A DNA stretch of 64,000 bases from the NCBI GenBank assembly GCA_030753015.1, contig JASMDC010000001.1, positions 165,467 to 229,466 on the forward strand. Direction: 5' to 3'. Both the position numbers and the translations under genes were made by a program. This DNA comes from Candidatus Undinarchaeales archaeon. Lineage in GTDB: Archaea > SpSt-1190 > JASMDC01. Below, piece by piece: positions 56,060 through 64,000 of the stretch; the stretch's first letter is position 1, and each line of letters opens with the position of its first letter. Under the pieces are notes generated by a model. That model ran no database searches. It was given only the letters and a program-made list of their open reading frames with translations, and was not told the origin of the DNA.

Positions 56060-57745
56060 CTACTTCAGTGCCTTGAGTACTTCATCTACAAGTTTGCTTG
56101 TCGACTGGTTATTGGCGACCTGGTCTGCCTGGTTCAGGTGCTCCACCATCTTGGACCGTGAGATGCCCTTCTCATGCATGGCCTTGAGCAATCGAACGGT
56201 GTTGTCCACGAGCACGGTACCGGTATCGCCGCCAGTGTCCTCGTACTGGTCCAGGTTGGATATGAGGTTCACTGTGTCTGAACGGGATGTAGTGTACTTC
56301 TGCATGGCGTCCATGAGCTTGAGGCTCTCGGTCACCAGCTCTGTGCCGGTCTGGCCTCCCACGTCCTCGTACTGGTCCACGGCGTTCATGATGTTGACCG
56401 CGTCGGAGCGCGAGACGCCGTATTGCTTCATGCCTTCCATGAGCCGGAGGGACTCGGTCACCAGTGAGGTACCGGTCTGGCCACCCACGTCGTCGTACTG
56501 GTCCACAACGTTCATGATGCTGACGGCATCGGAGCGCGATATGCCATACTGCTTGATCCCCTCCATCAGGCGGAGGGATTCGGTCACCAGCTCGGTACAG
56601 GTCTGGCCTCCTACGTCCTCGTAGGAGTCCACGACGTTCATGATGTTGACCGCGTCGGAGCGCGAGATACCGTACTTCTTCATGCCCTCCATGAGCCGCA
56701 CGCTTTCCTGGACGAGGGTGGTACCGCTGACGCTGCCCACGTCCTCGTAGGAATCCACGACACTCATGATGTTGACCGCGTCGGAGCGGGATACGTCATT
56801 TTCATCCATCCCCTTCATGAGGGCACTGACGTTCTCGGCCAGGGAAGAGGCCGTGTCGGAACCAAGGTCCTCGTACTGATCAATATTGATGATGAGGGCA
56901 CGGGCATCCCCGGGGGACACGCCGTTCTCGTGAGCCGCGTCCATGACCTTGACGGTGTTCTCCACGAGAGAGCCTGCACCGTCCGTGCCGGCGTCCTTGT
57001 AACCGTCGAGGGTCGTGAGAACGTTGACCGCCTCGCTGAGGGTGAAACCGTCCCGGGCGCCGGCAGCACCCAGGGTAGTGACCGCCTCGATGAGCTCGGA
57101 GCTGGAGGGCTTGACGTCGGCGTAGCGAGCGACATTGGATATGAGGTCCGCCATGTTCTGGGGTGTCTGGAGGTAGTCCTGCTGGACCATCTTGTCGATG
57201 AGCTTGTGCGAGAAGGCGGTGGCGTCCTCCAGGGAGTCCACCTTGGAAGCACTGCGGGTGATGGCGTCGGTGATGATCTTTTCACCAGCCTCCATGTAGG
57301 TGGAGTGGAGCACTTCCATGGGCACGTCTGCCGTCATGTAGGCGACAGCCTCGTCCACGGACATGCCCTTGTCCATTGCATAGTCGAGGAGGAATGTGAC
57401 GTGGTTGCCCGAGTAGCCGTGGTCGGTGAACGTCGAGAAGAGCTCGTCGGTCCGCTGGGCCAGCTCGGCAGGATTATCGTCGATGGCGAAGGAGCCGGAG
57501 ATGCGGCGCATGACGTACTCGGCCTGGTCAGGTGTGACCTTGTCATACTGAGAAGCGATCCCCTCGGCCTCAGCGTCCATCTCGTTGCCGTGCTGGGCGA
57601 ACTTGATGAGCCCGAAAAGACCAAAACCGATGGCGCCCAGGACAACGCCTGCCTTGTTCTTGGAGGAGAGGTCCTCGGTCTGAGCGTAGCCGTCGGCAGC
57701 ATCTGCCCGTCCGTAGGCACCGTCCAGGTCGAGGTCGTACACCAT
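56060..57745 (-). CDS. Helical-repeat protein, paralogue 3 of operon
   Basis: A ~561-residue paralogue. Same N-terminal region (DLDGAYGRADAADGYAQTEDLSSKNK; hydrophobic VVLGAIGFGLFGLIKFA), same middle, then about seven 42-residue repeats with VDSYEDVGGQTGTELVTESLRLMEGMKQYGISRSDAVNIMNV. The loop residues are D-x-Y-x-D-V-G. ATG 57745 is chosen over GTG 57751, because GGAGG lies about nine bases before it; the stop of the preceding gene (TGA, 57748-57750) falls between the two starts. Tight spacing shows co-expression. Confidence 0.75.
   Translation of the reverse strand: MVYDLDLDGAYGRADAADGYAQTEDLSSKNKAGVVLGAIGFGLFGLIKFAQHGNEMDAEAEGIASQYDKVTPDQAEYVMRRISGSFAIDDNPAELAQRTDELFSTFTDHGYSGNHVTFLLDYAMDKGMSVDEAVAYMTADVPMEVLHSTYMEAGEKIITDAITRSASKVDSLEDATAFSHKLIDKMVQQDYLQTPQNMADLISNVARYADVKPSSSELIEAVTTLGAAGARDGFTLSEAVNVLTTLDGYKDAGTDGAGSLVENTVKVMDAAHENGVSPGDARALIINIDQYEDLGSDTASSLAENVSALMKGMDENDVSRSDAVNIMSVVDSYEDVGSVSGTTLVQESVRLMEGMKKYGISRSDAVNIMNVVDSYEDVGGQTCTELVTESLRLMEGIKQYGISRSDAVSIMNVVDQYDDVGGQTGTSLVTESLRLMEGMKQYGVSRSDAVNIMNAVDQYEDVGGQTGTELVTESLKLMDAMQKYTTSRSDTVNLISNLDQYEDTGGDTGTVLVDNTVRLLKAMHEKGISRSKMVEHLNQADQVANNQSTSKLVDEVLKALK
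56230..56900 (-). repeat. 126-bp in-gene tandem repeats
   Basis: About six consecutive units repeat with a 126-base period in paralogue 3 (loop codons near 56245, 56371, 56497, 56623, 56749 and 56875). Adjacent units are nearly identical in places (IMNVVDSYEDVGG). Confidence 0.85.
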
Positions 57746-57747
57746 GG

Positions 57748-59298
57748 TCACTGTGCCTCCGTCATCCGTTTGATGGTCTCGTCGGCGAGCTCCATGGCGT
57801 TCTGGCTGCTGGCGGCCCCGTCTGCGTCCTTGATGAGCCCGATGACCGTGTCGAGGGAGGTCTTGTACTGGGACATGCCAGCTATGAGCGTAGCAGTCCC
57901 CTCGCCAAGCTCGCTGGCCTTGGAGCTGTCATCAGCGTAGTAGTCGAGCTTCTTGAAGAGCGTGATAGCGTCGTCCTGGGAGATGTCGTACGTGTCGCAC
58001 GCCTCGATGACCTTGACGGTACCGTCTGCCAGCTCATGGGCCTTGGTGCTGGAGTCGGCCCAGTAGTCGAGCTTCTGGAAGAGCTTGATGGCCTGGTCGT
58101 GGGATACGTCATACTTGTCACTGACCTCGATGAGCTTAACAGTGCCGTCGGCCAGCTCGTGTGCCCTTGTGCTCGAGTCGGCATAGTAGTCGAGCTTCTG
58201 GAATAGCTTGATGGCCTGGTCGTGGGATACGTCATACTTGTCACAGGCCTCGATGAGCTTGGCCGCGCCCTCACCCAGCTCGTCGGCCTTCGTGCTCTTA
58301 TCGGCGTAATAGTCGAGCTTCTTGACGAACGTGATGGCCTGATCGTGGGAGGCGCCGTGCTCCCCGCGGGCCTCCAGGATCTGCTGGGTGCCGGTCATCA
58401 GCTCCTCGGCGGTCTCGCTGGTGTCTGAATAGTAATCAAGGCTCTTGATGGTGGCCGTGATGTCGTCCGTGGGGATGTCGTACTGCTTGGCGGTGGTCAG
58501 GAGGTTCGCTGTGCCGTCGGACAGCGAGGTGACCGTGTCCCCGGATTTGTTCTCGCTGTGGTCGATCTGGTTCAGGACGGTCAGCACCTTGTCGAACCCG
58601 ACACCGGCCTGTTCCGAGGCCTCAGAGAGGGTGGTGTAGGCGGCGATGAGCTCGGCGCTGGTCGCCCTGGTATCGGCGGCGTTGCCGATCCCGCGGATGA
58701 ACCGGGCCATTTCCTCAGGCGTCTGGGCGTATCCGTCAGTGATGAGCTTCTCGGTCATTTGATTAGCGAAGGCCTGGGCCTCCTCCGTGGATCCGACCTT
58801 GGATGCACCCTTGATTGCATCGAAGATGGCCTGGGGTCCGGTCTCGGTGTAGACGGTGTGGAGGATGTCCGTGGCCTGGTCGCCGGTCATGTAGGTGATG
58901 GCTTCATCGACCTCCATGCCCTTGTCGGTGCAGTAGTCGAGGAGATAGGTGAGCTGGTTCCCGCTGTAGCCATGGCCAGTGGCCTGACCGATGAGCTGGT
59001 GGGCCTGCTGGGCGAGCTCGGCGGGATCGTCGTCGATGGCGAAGCTACCGGCGATCTCGCGCATGACATACTCGGCCTGCTCCGCTGAGACGCCCTCGTA
59101 CTTGGATGCGACCTGTGCGGCCTCCTCGTCCATGTCGTTGCCGTGCTGAGCGAGCTTGATGAGCCCCATGAGGCCGAAGCCCGCAGCGGTCAGCACGATG
59201 CCCGCGGTGTTCTTTCCGGAGAGATCCTCGGCCTGGGCGTACCCGTCGGCAGCATCTGCCCGTCCGTAGGCACCGTCCAGGTCCAGGTCGTACGTCAT
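57748..59298 (-). CDS. Helical-repeat protein, paralogue 2 of operon
   Basis: A 516-residue paralogue with the shared N-terminal region (DLDGAYGRADAADGYAQAEDLSGKN; IVLTAAGFGLMGLIKLA) and a divergent repeat set: units of about 41-42 residues of the form LDYYADSSTKAHELADGTVKLIEASDKYDVSHDQAIKLFQK. Here the loop is D-Y-x-x-D-S-S-T-x-A rather than DTGGQT, so each paralogue has expanded its own repeat type. The last unit precedes a short helical end (MELADETIKRMTEAQ) also seen in the others. GAGGAAA lies ~7 bases before the ATG. Confidence 0.75.
   Translation of the reverse strand: MTYDLDLDGAYGRADAADGYAQAEDLSGKNTAGIVLTAAGFGLMGLIKLAQHGNDMDEEAAQVASKYEGVSAEQAEYVMREIAGSFAIDDDPAELAQQAHQLIGQATGHGYSGNQLTYLLDYCTDKGMEVDEAITYMTGDQATDILHTVYTETGPQAIFDAIKGASKVGSTEEAQAFANQMTEKLITDGYAQTPEEMARFIRGIGNAADTRATSAELIAAYTTLSEASEQAGVGFDKVLTVLNQIDHSENKSGDTVTSLSDGTANLLTTAKQYDIPTDDITATIKSLDYYSDTSETAEELMTGTQQILEARGEHGASHDQAITFVKKLDYYADKSTKADELGEGAAKLIEACDKYDVSHDQAIKLFQKLDYYADSSTRAHELADGTVKLIEVSDKYDVSHDQAIKLFQKLDYWADSSTKAHELADGTVKVIEACDTYDISQDDAITLFKKLDYYADDSSKASELGEGTATLIAGMSQYKTSLDTVIGLIKDADGAASSQNAMELADETIKRMTEAQ
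57880..58400 (-). repeat. ~125-bp in-gene tandem repeats
   Basis: Four clear units with loops near 57945, 58070, 58195 and 58315 encode YDVSHDQAIKLFQKLDYYADSS-type sequence. Two units are almost identical at DNA level. Confidence 0.8.
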
Positions 59299-59309
59299 GT
59301 GCTTTTCCT

Positions 59310-60734
59310 CTATTTCATCCGCCGGATCATCTCGTCCACGACCTCGTAGGCGTCGTAGCCGGAGTTGTCGCGGTCGACGTCTTTCATGAGCTCGGTCATC
59401 TTTGCGAGCGATAGCTTATGCTGGGTCATGGGCTCCATGAGCTTGACGACGTTGTCGGCGATGTCACCGGCGTTCACGCTGCTGTCCGACGCGCGGTCGA
59501 GTGCCTTGGCGAGCGCCGCGGCGTCATCGGTTGAGATGCCGTACGCATTGCACCCCTCCACGAGGTTGGCGGCGTTGCCGGCCAGGTCGATGGCGTGCTC
59601 GCTAACGTCGGAGGCGCGATCGAGTGCCTTCACGAAGCCGATGGCGTCGTTGTAGGGGACCTCGCTCTTGTGGCTGGCGTCCATGATCCTGATAGCGCTG
59701 GTCACCAGGTTCGAAGCGTGCTCGCTGTAATCCGAGCCACGATCGAGCTCCTTGATTAGCCCGATGGCGTCCTCATGGGACACGCCGTACCGGCCGCGGG
59801 CGTCCAGCAGCTTGATAGAGCCGCTGATCAGGTCGTCCGCGTGCTCGGAGTAGTCCGATGCGCGGTCGATGTCCTTGATCGTACTAGCGATGTCGTCGAA
59901 CGCGATATCGTGCTGCTTGGCCGTCGTCAGTAGGCGGGCGGTGCCGTTCGCCACCGAGATGACGGAACCTCCCGTGTAGTCCTCGGCGCTGTCGATGGCC
60001 TCCATAACGTCGACACCCTGCTCGAGGGAAGCGCCGGTCTGTGCACTGGTCTCGGCAAGGGTCCTGTAGGCCTGGATGAGCTCGCCGCTGCGTGTGGTGA
60101 CGTCGTCGGCCCCCCCGATGTCCTTGATGATGGTGGCTATGTCGTTGGGGGTGTACCTGCTCCCGTCGGCGATGAGCTGGTCGTTGACCTGCTTGGCGAA
60201 GGCCTGTGCGTCGTGTTCCGATCCGATGGAGGACGCGTCGTCGACCGCCTCGTAGATGATGTTCTGGCCTACCTCGCCGTAGGTGGCGGAGAGGACGTCA
60301 GCTGCGCCCTTTGCGGTGATGTGCGCCACAGCGTCGTCGACGGACATGCCCTTGTCGACACAGTAGTCGAGGAGGAAGGTGACCTGGTTGCCGGTGTAGC
60401 CATGGGAGGTGGTTGACGAGAGTATGTCGTCCGCTGTCCGCGCCAGCTCGGCCGGATCGTCGTCGATGGCGAACGAACCCGCCACCTTGCGCATGACGTA
60501 CTCGGCCTGGTCGGCGGACACACTCTCGTACTTGGACGCGACCTGCTCGGCCTCCTCGTCCATGTCGTTGCCGTGCTGGGCGACCTTCACCAGGCCCAGA
60601 AGACCGAACCCCAGGGCTGTCAGCGCGATGCCGGCCTTGTTCTTACCGGAGAGGTCCTCGGCCTGGGTGTAACCGTCTGCGGCCTGGGCGTGCCCGTAGG
60701 CGTCCGTTGTCAGGTCGAGGTCGGCGGCGTACAT
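59310..60734 (-). CDS. Helical-repeat protein, paralogue 1 of operon
   Basis: A 474-residue paralogue. The N-terminal region is again shared (DLTTDAYGHAQAADGYTQAEDLSGKNK; IALTALGFGLLGLVKVA; SADQAEYVMRKVAGSFAIDDDPAEL). The repeats take a third form, LDRASDVSEHAIDLAGNAANLVEGCNAYGISTDDAAALAKA, of about 41 residues with a D-R-x-S-D loop. About four or five units are visible. It ends in the common helix (YEVVDEMIRRMK). The stop of the small membrane gene lies two bases before its ATG. Confidence 0.75.
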   Translation of the reverse strand: MYAADLDLTTDAYGHAQAADGYTQAEDLSGKNKAGIALTALGFGLLGLVKVAQHGNDMDEEAEQVASKYESVSADQAEYVMRKVAGSFAIDDDPAELARTADDILSSTTSHGYTGNQVTFLLDYCVDKGMSVDDAVAHITAKGAADVLSATYGEVGQNIIYEAVDDASSIGSEHDAQAFAKQVNDQLIADGSRYTPNDIATIIKDIGGADDVTTRSGELIQAYRTLAETSAQTGASLEQGVDVMEAIDSAEDYTGGSVISVANGTARLLTTAKQHDIAFDDIASTIKDIDRASDYSEHADDLISGSIKLLDARGRYGVSHEDAIGLIKELDRGSDYSEHASNLVTSAIRIMDASHKSEVPYNDAIGFVKALDRASDVSEHAIDLAGNAANLVEGCNAYGISTDDAAALAKALDRASDSSVNAGDIADNVVKLMEPMTQHKLSLAKMTELMKDVDRDNSGYDAYEVVDEMIRRMK

Positions 60735-60736
60735 CG

Positions 60737-61318
60737 CTAGTTACCGTCCTCGCTATCGGACGTCGACTCGGTCTTGTCGAAGAAGTAGGCTTCCTCGAAG
60801 GCCTCGTACAGCTGCTGCCCATCGGCGAGCTTGGTGTCGAGGGCGGGTCGGTGCTCGCTCTCCAGCGAGCTCAGCTTGCCCTTCTCGGTGGCGTTGATAG
60901 CGACGGTGCCCGCGCCCTCCACCACGTACATGTCCGTGAGGTAGCCGGCCACGAGCCCCAATCCTCCGGTCAGGATGGCGACGAGGGGTCCACCGGCAAG
61001 ACCGGTGATGAAGCCGTAGGTGGCCATGCCCAGAGGGGTGGCCACCTGCACACCCTTGTGGATGTTGCCGGGCTCGCACCGCTCGTCCAGGTCCTCGCGG
61101 ATGTCCCTGTACTTGCGGGTGATGTCACGGAAGCCGTCGTGGTAGGTACTGACCTCCGAGTGGAGCTCGGTGAAGTAGTCCTTGAGGGCGCGGTTGGGCG
61201 CGTCCTTCACAAGGAGGTCGAGCTTCTCGTCGATGGTCCTGTAGGAGTCGGCCAGCCCCGTGCCGGAGTAGTCGGCCTCCAGGATCGTTTGGAATGCGTC
61301 AAGGTATTCTGCGTCCAT
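60737..61318 (-). CDS. Small membrane protein of helical-repeat operon
   Basis: A 193-residue protein from ATG 61318, with GAGGTGA at 61324-61330 in front (GTG 61327 is less likely). A helical N-half (RTIDEKLDLLVKDAPNRALKDYF; SEVSTYHDGFRDITRKYRDI) is followed by two hydrophobic helices joined by a Gly turn (GVQVATPLGMATYGFITGLAGGPLV and AILTGGLGLVAGYLTDMYVV, ~95-135), and an acidic helical tail. No family is recognised. Its place in the operon and two-helix hairpin suggest a membrane docking part for the repeat proteins, which is inference. Confidence 0.65.
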   Translation of the reverse strand: MDAEYLDAFQTILEADYSGTGLADSYRTIDEKLDLLVKDAPNRALKDYFTELHSEVSTYHDGFRDITRKYRDIREDLDERCEPGNIHKGVQVATPLGMATYGFITGLAGGPLVAILTGGLGLVAGYLTDMYVVEGAGTVAINATEKGKLSSLESEHRPALDTKLADGQQLYEAFEEAYFFDKTESTSDSEDGN

Positions 61319-61328
61319 CATGATCACC

Positions 61329-62960
61329 TCACAGGAACTTCATGTCCCCCCTATGTCCGGAGTGCTGTGATGCGTACCGGTCGACGTCGTTCTCGTGCCG
61401 CCCGATGCGGTGCGCGATATCGTAGAGCTTCTCGGCCATGCCGTCCAGGTCGGCGGGATCGACATCCTTGCCGTCAACCACCACCTTGTAGGCCAGGACC
61501 TGGCCGGGATTGCTCCACATGTTGTGACCGTAATCTGTCTCGTGATAGTACCAGTCGCCGCCCTTGCACAGCGCCCAGACGTAGACGTGCTCGATGCCGC
61601 TTGGGTTCTGCCAGGTGCCCTTGTTGAGGTTGAAGTACTCCTCGCCGATGAGGCTGAGCCCGTTTGTAGAGCCGCCGTTCCAGGATTCGATCTGCTTGAG
61701 CGCCTCGATGCGCTTGGCACCGGGGGACTGCTGGGGGTCGAGGTTGTACGCGGTGCGCGAGGGCTCCACGAGCCCGTACTGGTCGAGCACCTTGAATCCA
61801 TCGGACCGCGGGCTGATCCCATCGTTGCCGATGTCCTGGAGCGTGTCCCGGTAGACGCTCGCGGCGTTCTGGAGGCCGCGGAGCTGGATCATCTCGTCGC
61901 TCAGCTTCCCCTCGACGCCCTTGAGCTTCTCTTCGTAGGCCTTGATGGTGACGTTCAGCTCCTCCATCCGTGCCGTCTCGTCGTGGATGGTGAGGGAGTA
62001 GGGCTGGGCCTTCTCCTCCTTGCTGGCGATCTCGCCCTTGAGCATGTCTTGGCGGCCCTTGGCGTTGTCGAGCATGCGCTCGTACCGATGGACGCTCTGC
62101 TCGTCGAGATTACGTCCGCCGAAGGAGGTCTTTTCCAGGGCACTTTCCTCCTCGAGGATCTTGACGTACTCCTTGCCCCGGCCCAGGAAAGAGACCGAAC
62201 CGCCAGCGTCGAGCATCTGGTCGCGGGCGGCCAGCACCTTCTCGGCTTTGTTGCGGTCGTAGACGACGGACTGGAGCTCGGTCCGCATCTCGTTGATCGT
62301 TTCAATGCGGCTGTCCAGTTCCTCCTGATTGGCCTTCCGCTCGGCCGAGAGCTTCTCCCACTCCTGTTGACTCGCAAGGTACTCGGCGGTCTGTGCGATT
62401 TCCTCCTTGTCGCCCTCCAGGCCGCTCAGCTTGGACTGCTGCTCCTTGATCTCGCCTAAAAGATTCTTATAGGGCTTGTCCAACGTCCGGTAGCGGACCT
62501 CCTTCTCGGCGATGCCAGCGTTGTGGAGCACGTCCAGGTCCTCGGCGAGCTTGCCCTCGGGATCGATGAACTCGGAGCCCTTCCCGACCACGCGCTCGTA
62601 CACGTCAGCGTTGCGCATGTCGTTGAACCAGGTAGTGAGATAGCCGTTGTCGCTCACGCTGATGTTCGTGGCCCCCGAGTCGATGGGGTAGATGCCCAGC
62701 GTTCTGATGATGTAGCGGTGGGCGCCCCAGGGCCGTGCTCTGGTCATCTCGGTCATGACCTTCTCCATGGTGGAGCCCTCATTGGTGCCTCCTGGTGCGG
62801 CGTGCTGTCCGCGCCGGCCCCGACGACCGCCCGCCTTCTGGGCGTTCACGCGGCCTTCCTTGGTCGGGTGCAGCGACATGATGACCTCAGCGGCCTCGTC
62901 GCCGTTGATAGGTGATAGCGTATCGGGAACCCAATCCCCTGCCGGTCCTCTCCATCCCAT
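61329..62960 (-). CDS. Long coiled-coil protein of helical-repeat operon
   Basis: A ~543-residue protein. After an Arg/Gly-rich start, a segment with RYIIRTLGIYPIDSGATNISVSDNGYLTTWFNDM precedes a long coiled coil (about residues 155-385; KNLLGEIKEQQSKLSGLEGDKEEI and similar heptads), then a C-terminal globular part with WNGGSTNGLSLIGEEYFNLNKG, HVYVWALCKGGDWYYHETDYGH. ATG 62960 is favoured since GGAGGAGG lies about ten bases upstream; ATG 62969 lies inside the previous gene's end. No family is recognised. One base separates it from the PEP-synthase-like gene's stop, so the two are co-translated. It could act as a scaffold. Confidence 0.7.
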   Translation of the reverse strand: MGWRGPAGDWVPDTLSPINGDEAAEVIMSLHPTKEGRVNAQKAGGRRGRRGQHAAPGGTNEGSTMEKVMTEMTRARPWGAHRYIIRTLGIYPIDSGATNISVSDNGYLTTWFNDMRNADVYERVVGKGSEFIDPEGKLAEDLDVLHNAGIAEKEVRYRTLDKPYKNLLGEIKEQQSKLSGLEGDKEEIAQTAEYLASQQEWEKLSAERKANQEELDSRIETINEMRTELQSVVYDRNKAEKVLAARDQMLDAGGSVSFLGRGKEYVKILEEESALEKTSFGGRNLDEQSVHRYERMLDNAKGRQDMLKGEIASKEEKAQPYSLTIHDETARMEELNVTIKAYEEKLKGVEGKLSDEMIQLRGLQNAASVYRDTLQDIGNDGISPRSDGFKVLDQYGLVEPSRTAYNLDPQQSPGAKRIEALKQIESWNGGSTNGLSLIGEEYFNLNKGTWQNPSGIEHVYVWALCKGGDWYYHETDYGHNMWSNPGQVLAYKVVVDGKDVDPADLDGMAEKLYDIAHRIGRHENDVDRYASQHSGHRGDMKFL

Positions 62961-62961
62961 T

Positions 62962-64000
62962 TTATGCATCCTCCTCCAGGGTGTATATCATCCCTGCACT
63001 TGCGTCCACGTATACGTCCATCCCGTCCTTGAGATCACGGGTGACGTCCTTGACGCCGACGAGCGTGGGGATACCGTTCTCGCGGGCGGTGATGGCGGCG
63101 TGACAGGTCTTGCCGCCCTCCTCGGTGATCATGGCTACTGCGCGGAGCATACGTTCGCCGCTCTGGTCCTCGTTGTAGATGAGCGAGGTCATGTCAGGAG
63201 TGGTCTCCCGGGCCACGAGGACGTAGTTCTCGAGGTCGTCCGGGACGTCGGAGGGCTTCTCCACGATGCGTACCTCGCCGTGGGCGGTCCCGCCCCAAAC
63301 ACGATGGCTGCGGTCCAGCTCGTAGAGCACATTCGCATCGGAAGGCACCTCGTGGTGCGAGAAATCCCGGTCCTCGTCCTTGACGGTGAGGGCGCGGGCC
63401 TGGGTGATATAGATCGTGTCGCCTTCGATGGCCCACTCGATGTCCATGTCCTTGCCGTACTCGGCCTTGATGACCTTGGCGATGCGGGTGAGCTCCTTGA
63501 CCTGAGCGTCGGTGATGCACTGCTTGTCACGCATGTCCGTCGGCACGGGGACGAACTCGGTCCCCTTGTCGGAGAACACGCACATCTTAGCTTTGGCGTC
63601 GATGTAGCGCTCAGTGATCTCTCCGGACTCGGGATCGACGATGAACTCGTCGGGCGTGACCTTACCGGATACGACGGATTCTCCCAGTCCGTAATTTGCG
63701 TCGATGATGATGACGTCATCGCCGCTGTCCACGTCCTTGGTGAACAGGGTACCGGCAGCGGTCGAGTTGATCTGGCGCTGGACCACCACGCCCATGGAGA
63801 CGTGCTGCCCAAAGCCGTTCTCGCTGCGATAGCGGATGGCCCGCGGAGTGTAGAGCGAGCCCTGACAGGTCGCGGTCTTGTCGAGGACGTCGTCGAGGCC
63901 CTCGACATTGTTGTAGGAGTCGTGCTGGCCTGCGAACTGCTTTGTTGCATAACTAACCTTTTCTCGGCTCCAATCCCTTGTCCTCTTCGACAGTCAGGTC
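62962..64000 (-). CDS. PEP-synthase-like phosphotransferase lacking the PEP-binding barrel, 5' end outside window
   Basis: The visible part begins inside the ATP-grasp (PEP/pyruvate kinase-type) domain: FAGQHDSYNNVEG, RAIRYRSENG, VVVQRQINSTAAGTLFTKDV, then IDIEWAIEGDTIYITQARAL. It ends with the phosphohistidine domain (ITEEGGKTCHAAITARENGIPTLVG, His near nt 63090), with only ~30 residues after it. PEP synthases and PPDK carry a further ~300-residue PEP-binding barrel here, which is missing; rifampin phosphotransferases have an extra domain between the two, also missing. It may therefore phosphorylate another substrate or protein. A stop at 63994-63996 interrupts the frame upstream. Deleting one A from the A4 run (63959-63962, minus strand) would restore DLTVEEDKGLEPRK directly before VSYATKQFAGQ, so a frameshift or sequencing error is likely. 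Confidence 0.75.

Overview
The window most likely comes from an archaeon with a GC-rich chromosome. Many genes carry a TATA-like AT box centred about 25-30 bases before the start codon and no leader, which is the archaeal leaderless pattern. Genes inside operons instead use GGAGG or GGTGA Shine-Dalgarno sites. Secreted and membrane proteins have archaeal-type signals, including a class III (pilin-like) signal on the protein ending at 42075. That protein and several large Cys-rich surface proteins remind me of families in DPANN-type archaea, but I cannot place the lineage without a marker gene. No rRNA, tRNA or CRISPR array was found.

Layout. (1) 1-10.1 kb: the end of a DUF5752-like gene, then two giant genes that share a repeated ~130-residue winged-helix-like domain. 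The second is joined out of frame to a LamG-domain secreted protein. (2) 10.1-13.3 kb: an ATP-grasp-like protein, a DHH phosphoesterase and a nucleoside phosphorylase. (3) 13.5-15.15 kb: an AT-richer island of two small gene cassettes flanked by integron attC-like sites with no integrase, followed by a mobile-type conserved protein. (4) 17-33.9 kb: mostly housekeeping genes. They include a nucleotidyltransferase/phosphomannomutase fusion with a lost catalytic serine, a TlyA/FtsJ methyltransferase, an aspartokinase-chorismate mutase fusion, two PfkB kinases, an NrnA-like DHH protein, a SixA phosphatase, a gamma-glutamylcyclotransferase-like protein, a DEDD exonuclease, a tandem DsbA/GILT-like membrane protein and a dCMP deaminase, plus several membrane proteins of unknown function. 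(5) 33.9-48.1 kb: a surface-protein cluster read right to left. It starts with a membrane-anchored winged-helix regulator and ends with a ~2630-residue secreted Cys-rich protein containing nested C-type lectin domains. (6) 48.2-54.35 kb: a membrane protein, a HAD phosphatase, PdxS-PdxT (pyridoxal phosphate synthesis), a lipoprotein, a membrane glycosyltransferase and an endonuclease IV-like protein. (7) 54.35-64 kb: a tight minus-strand operon of a two-domain PEP-synthase-like phosphotransferase, a coiled-coil protein, a small membrane protein and four tandem paralogues built from ~42-residue helical repeats.

The best candidates for undescribed biology are the helical-repeat/PEP-synthase-like operon, the sensor-plus-repeated-winged-helix giants, the attC cassette island in an archaeal chromosome, and the nested-lectin surface cluster with its own membrane regulator.
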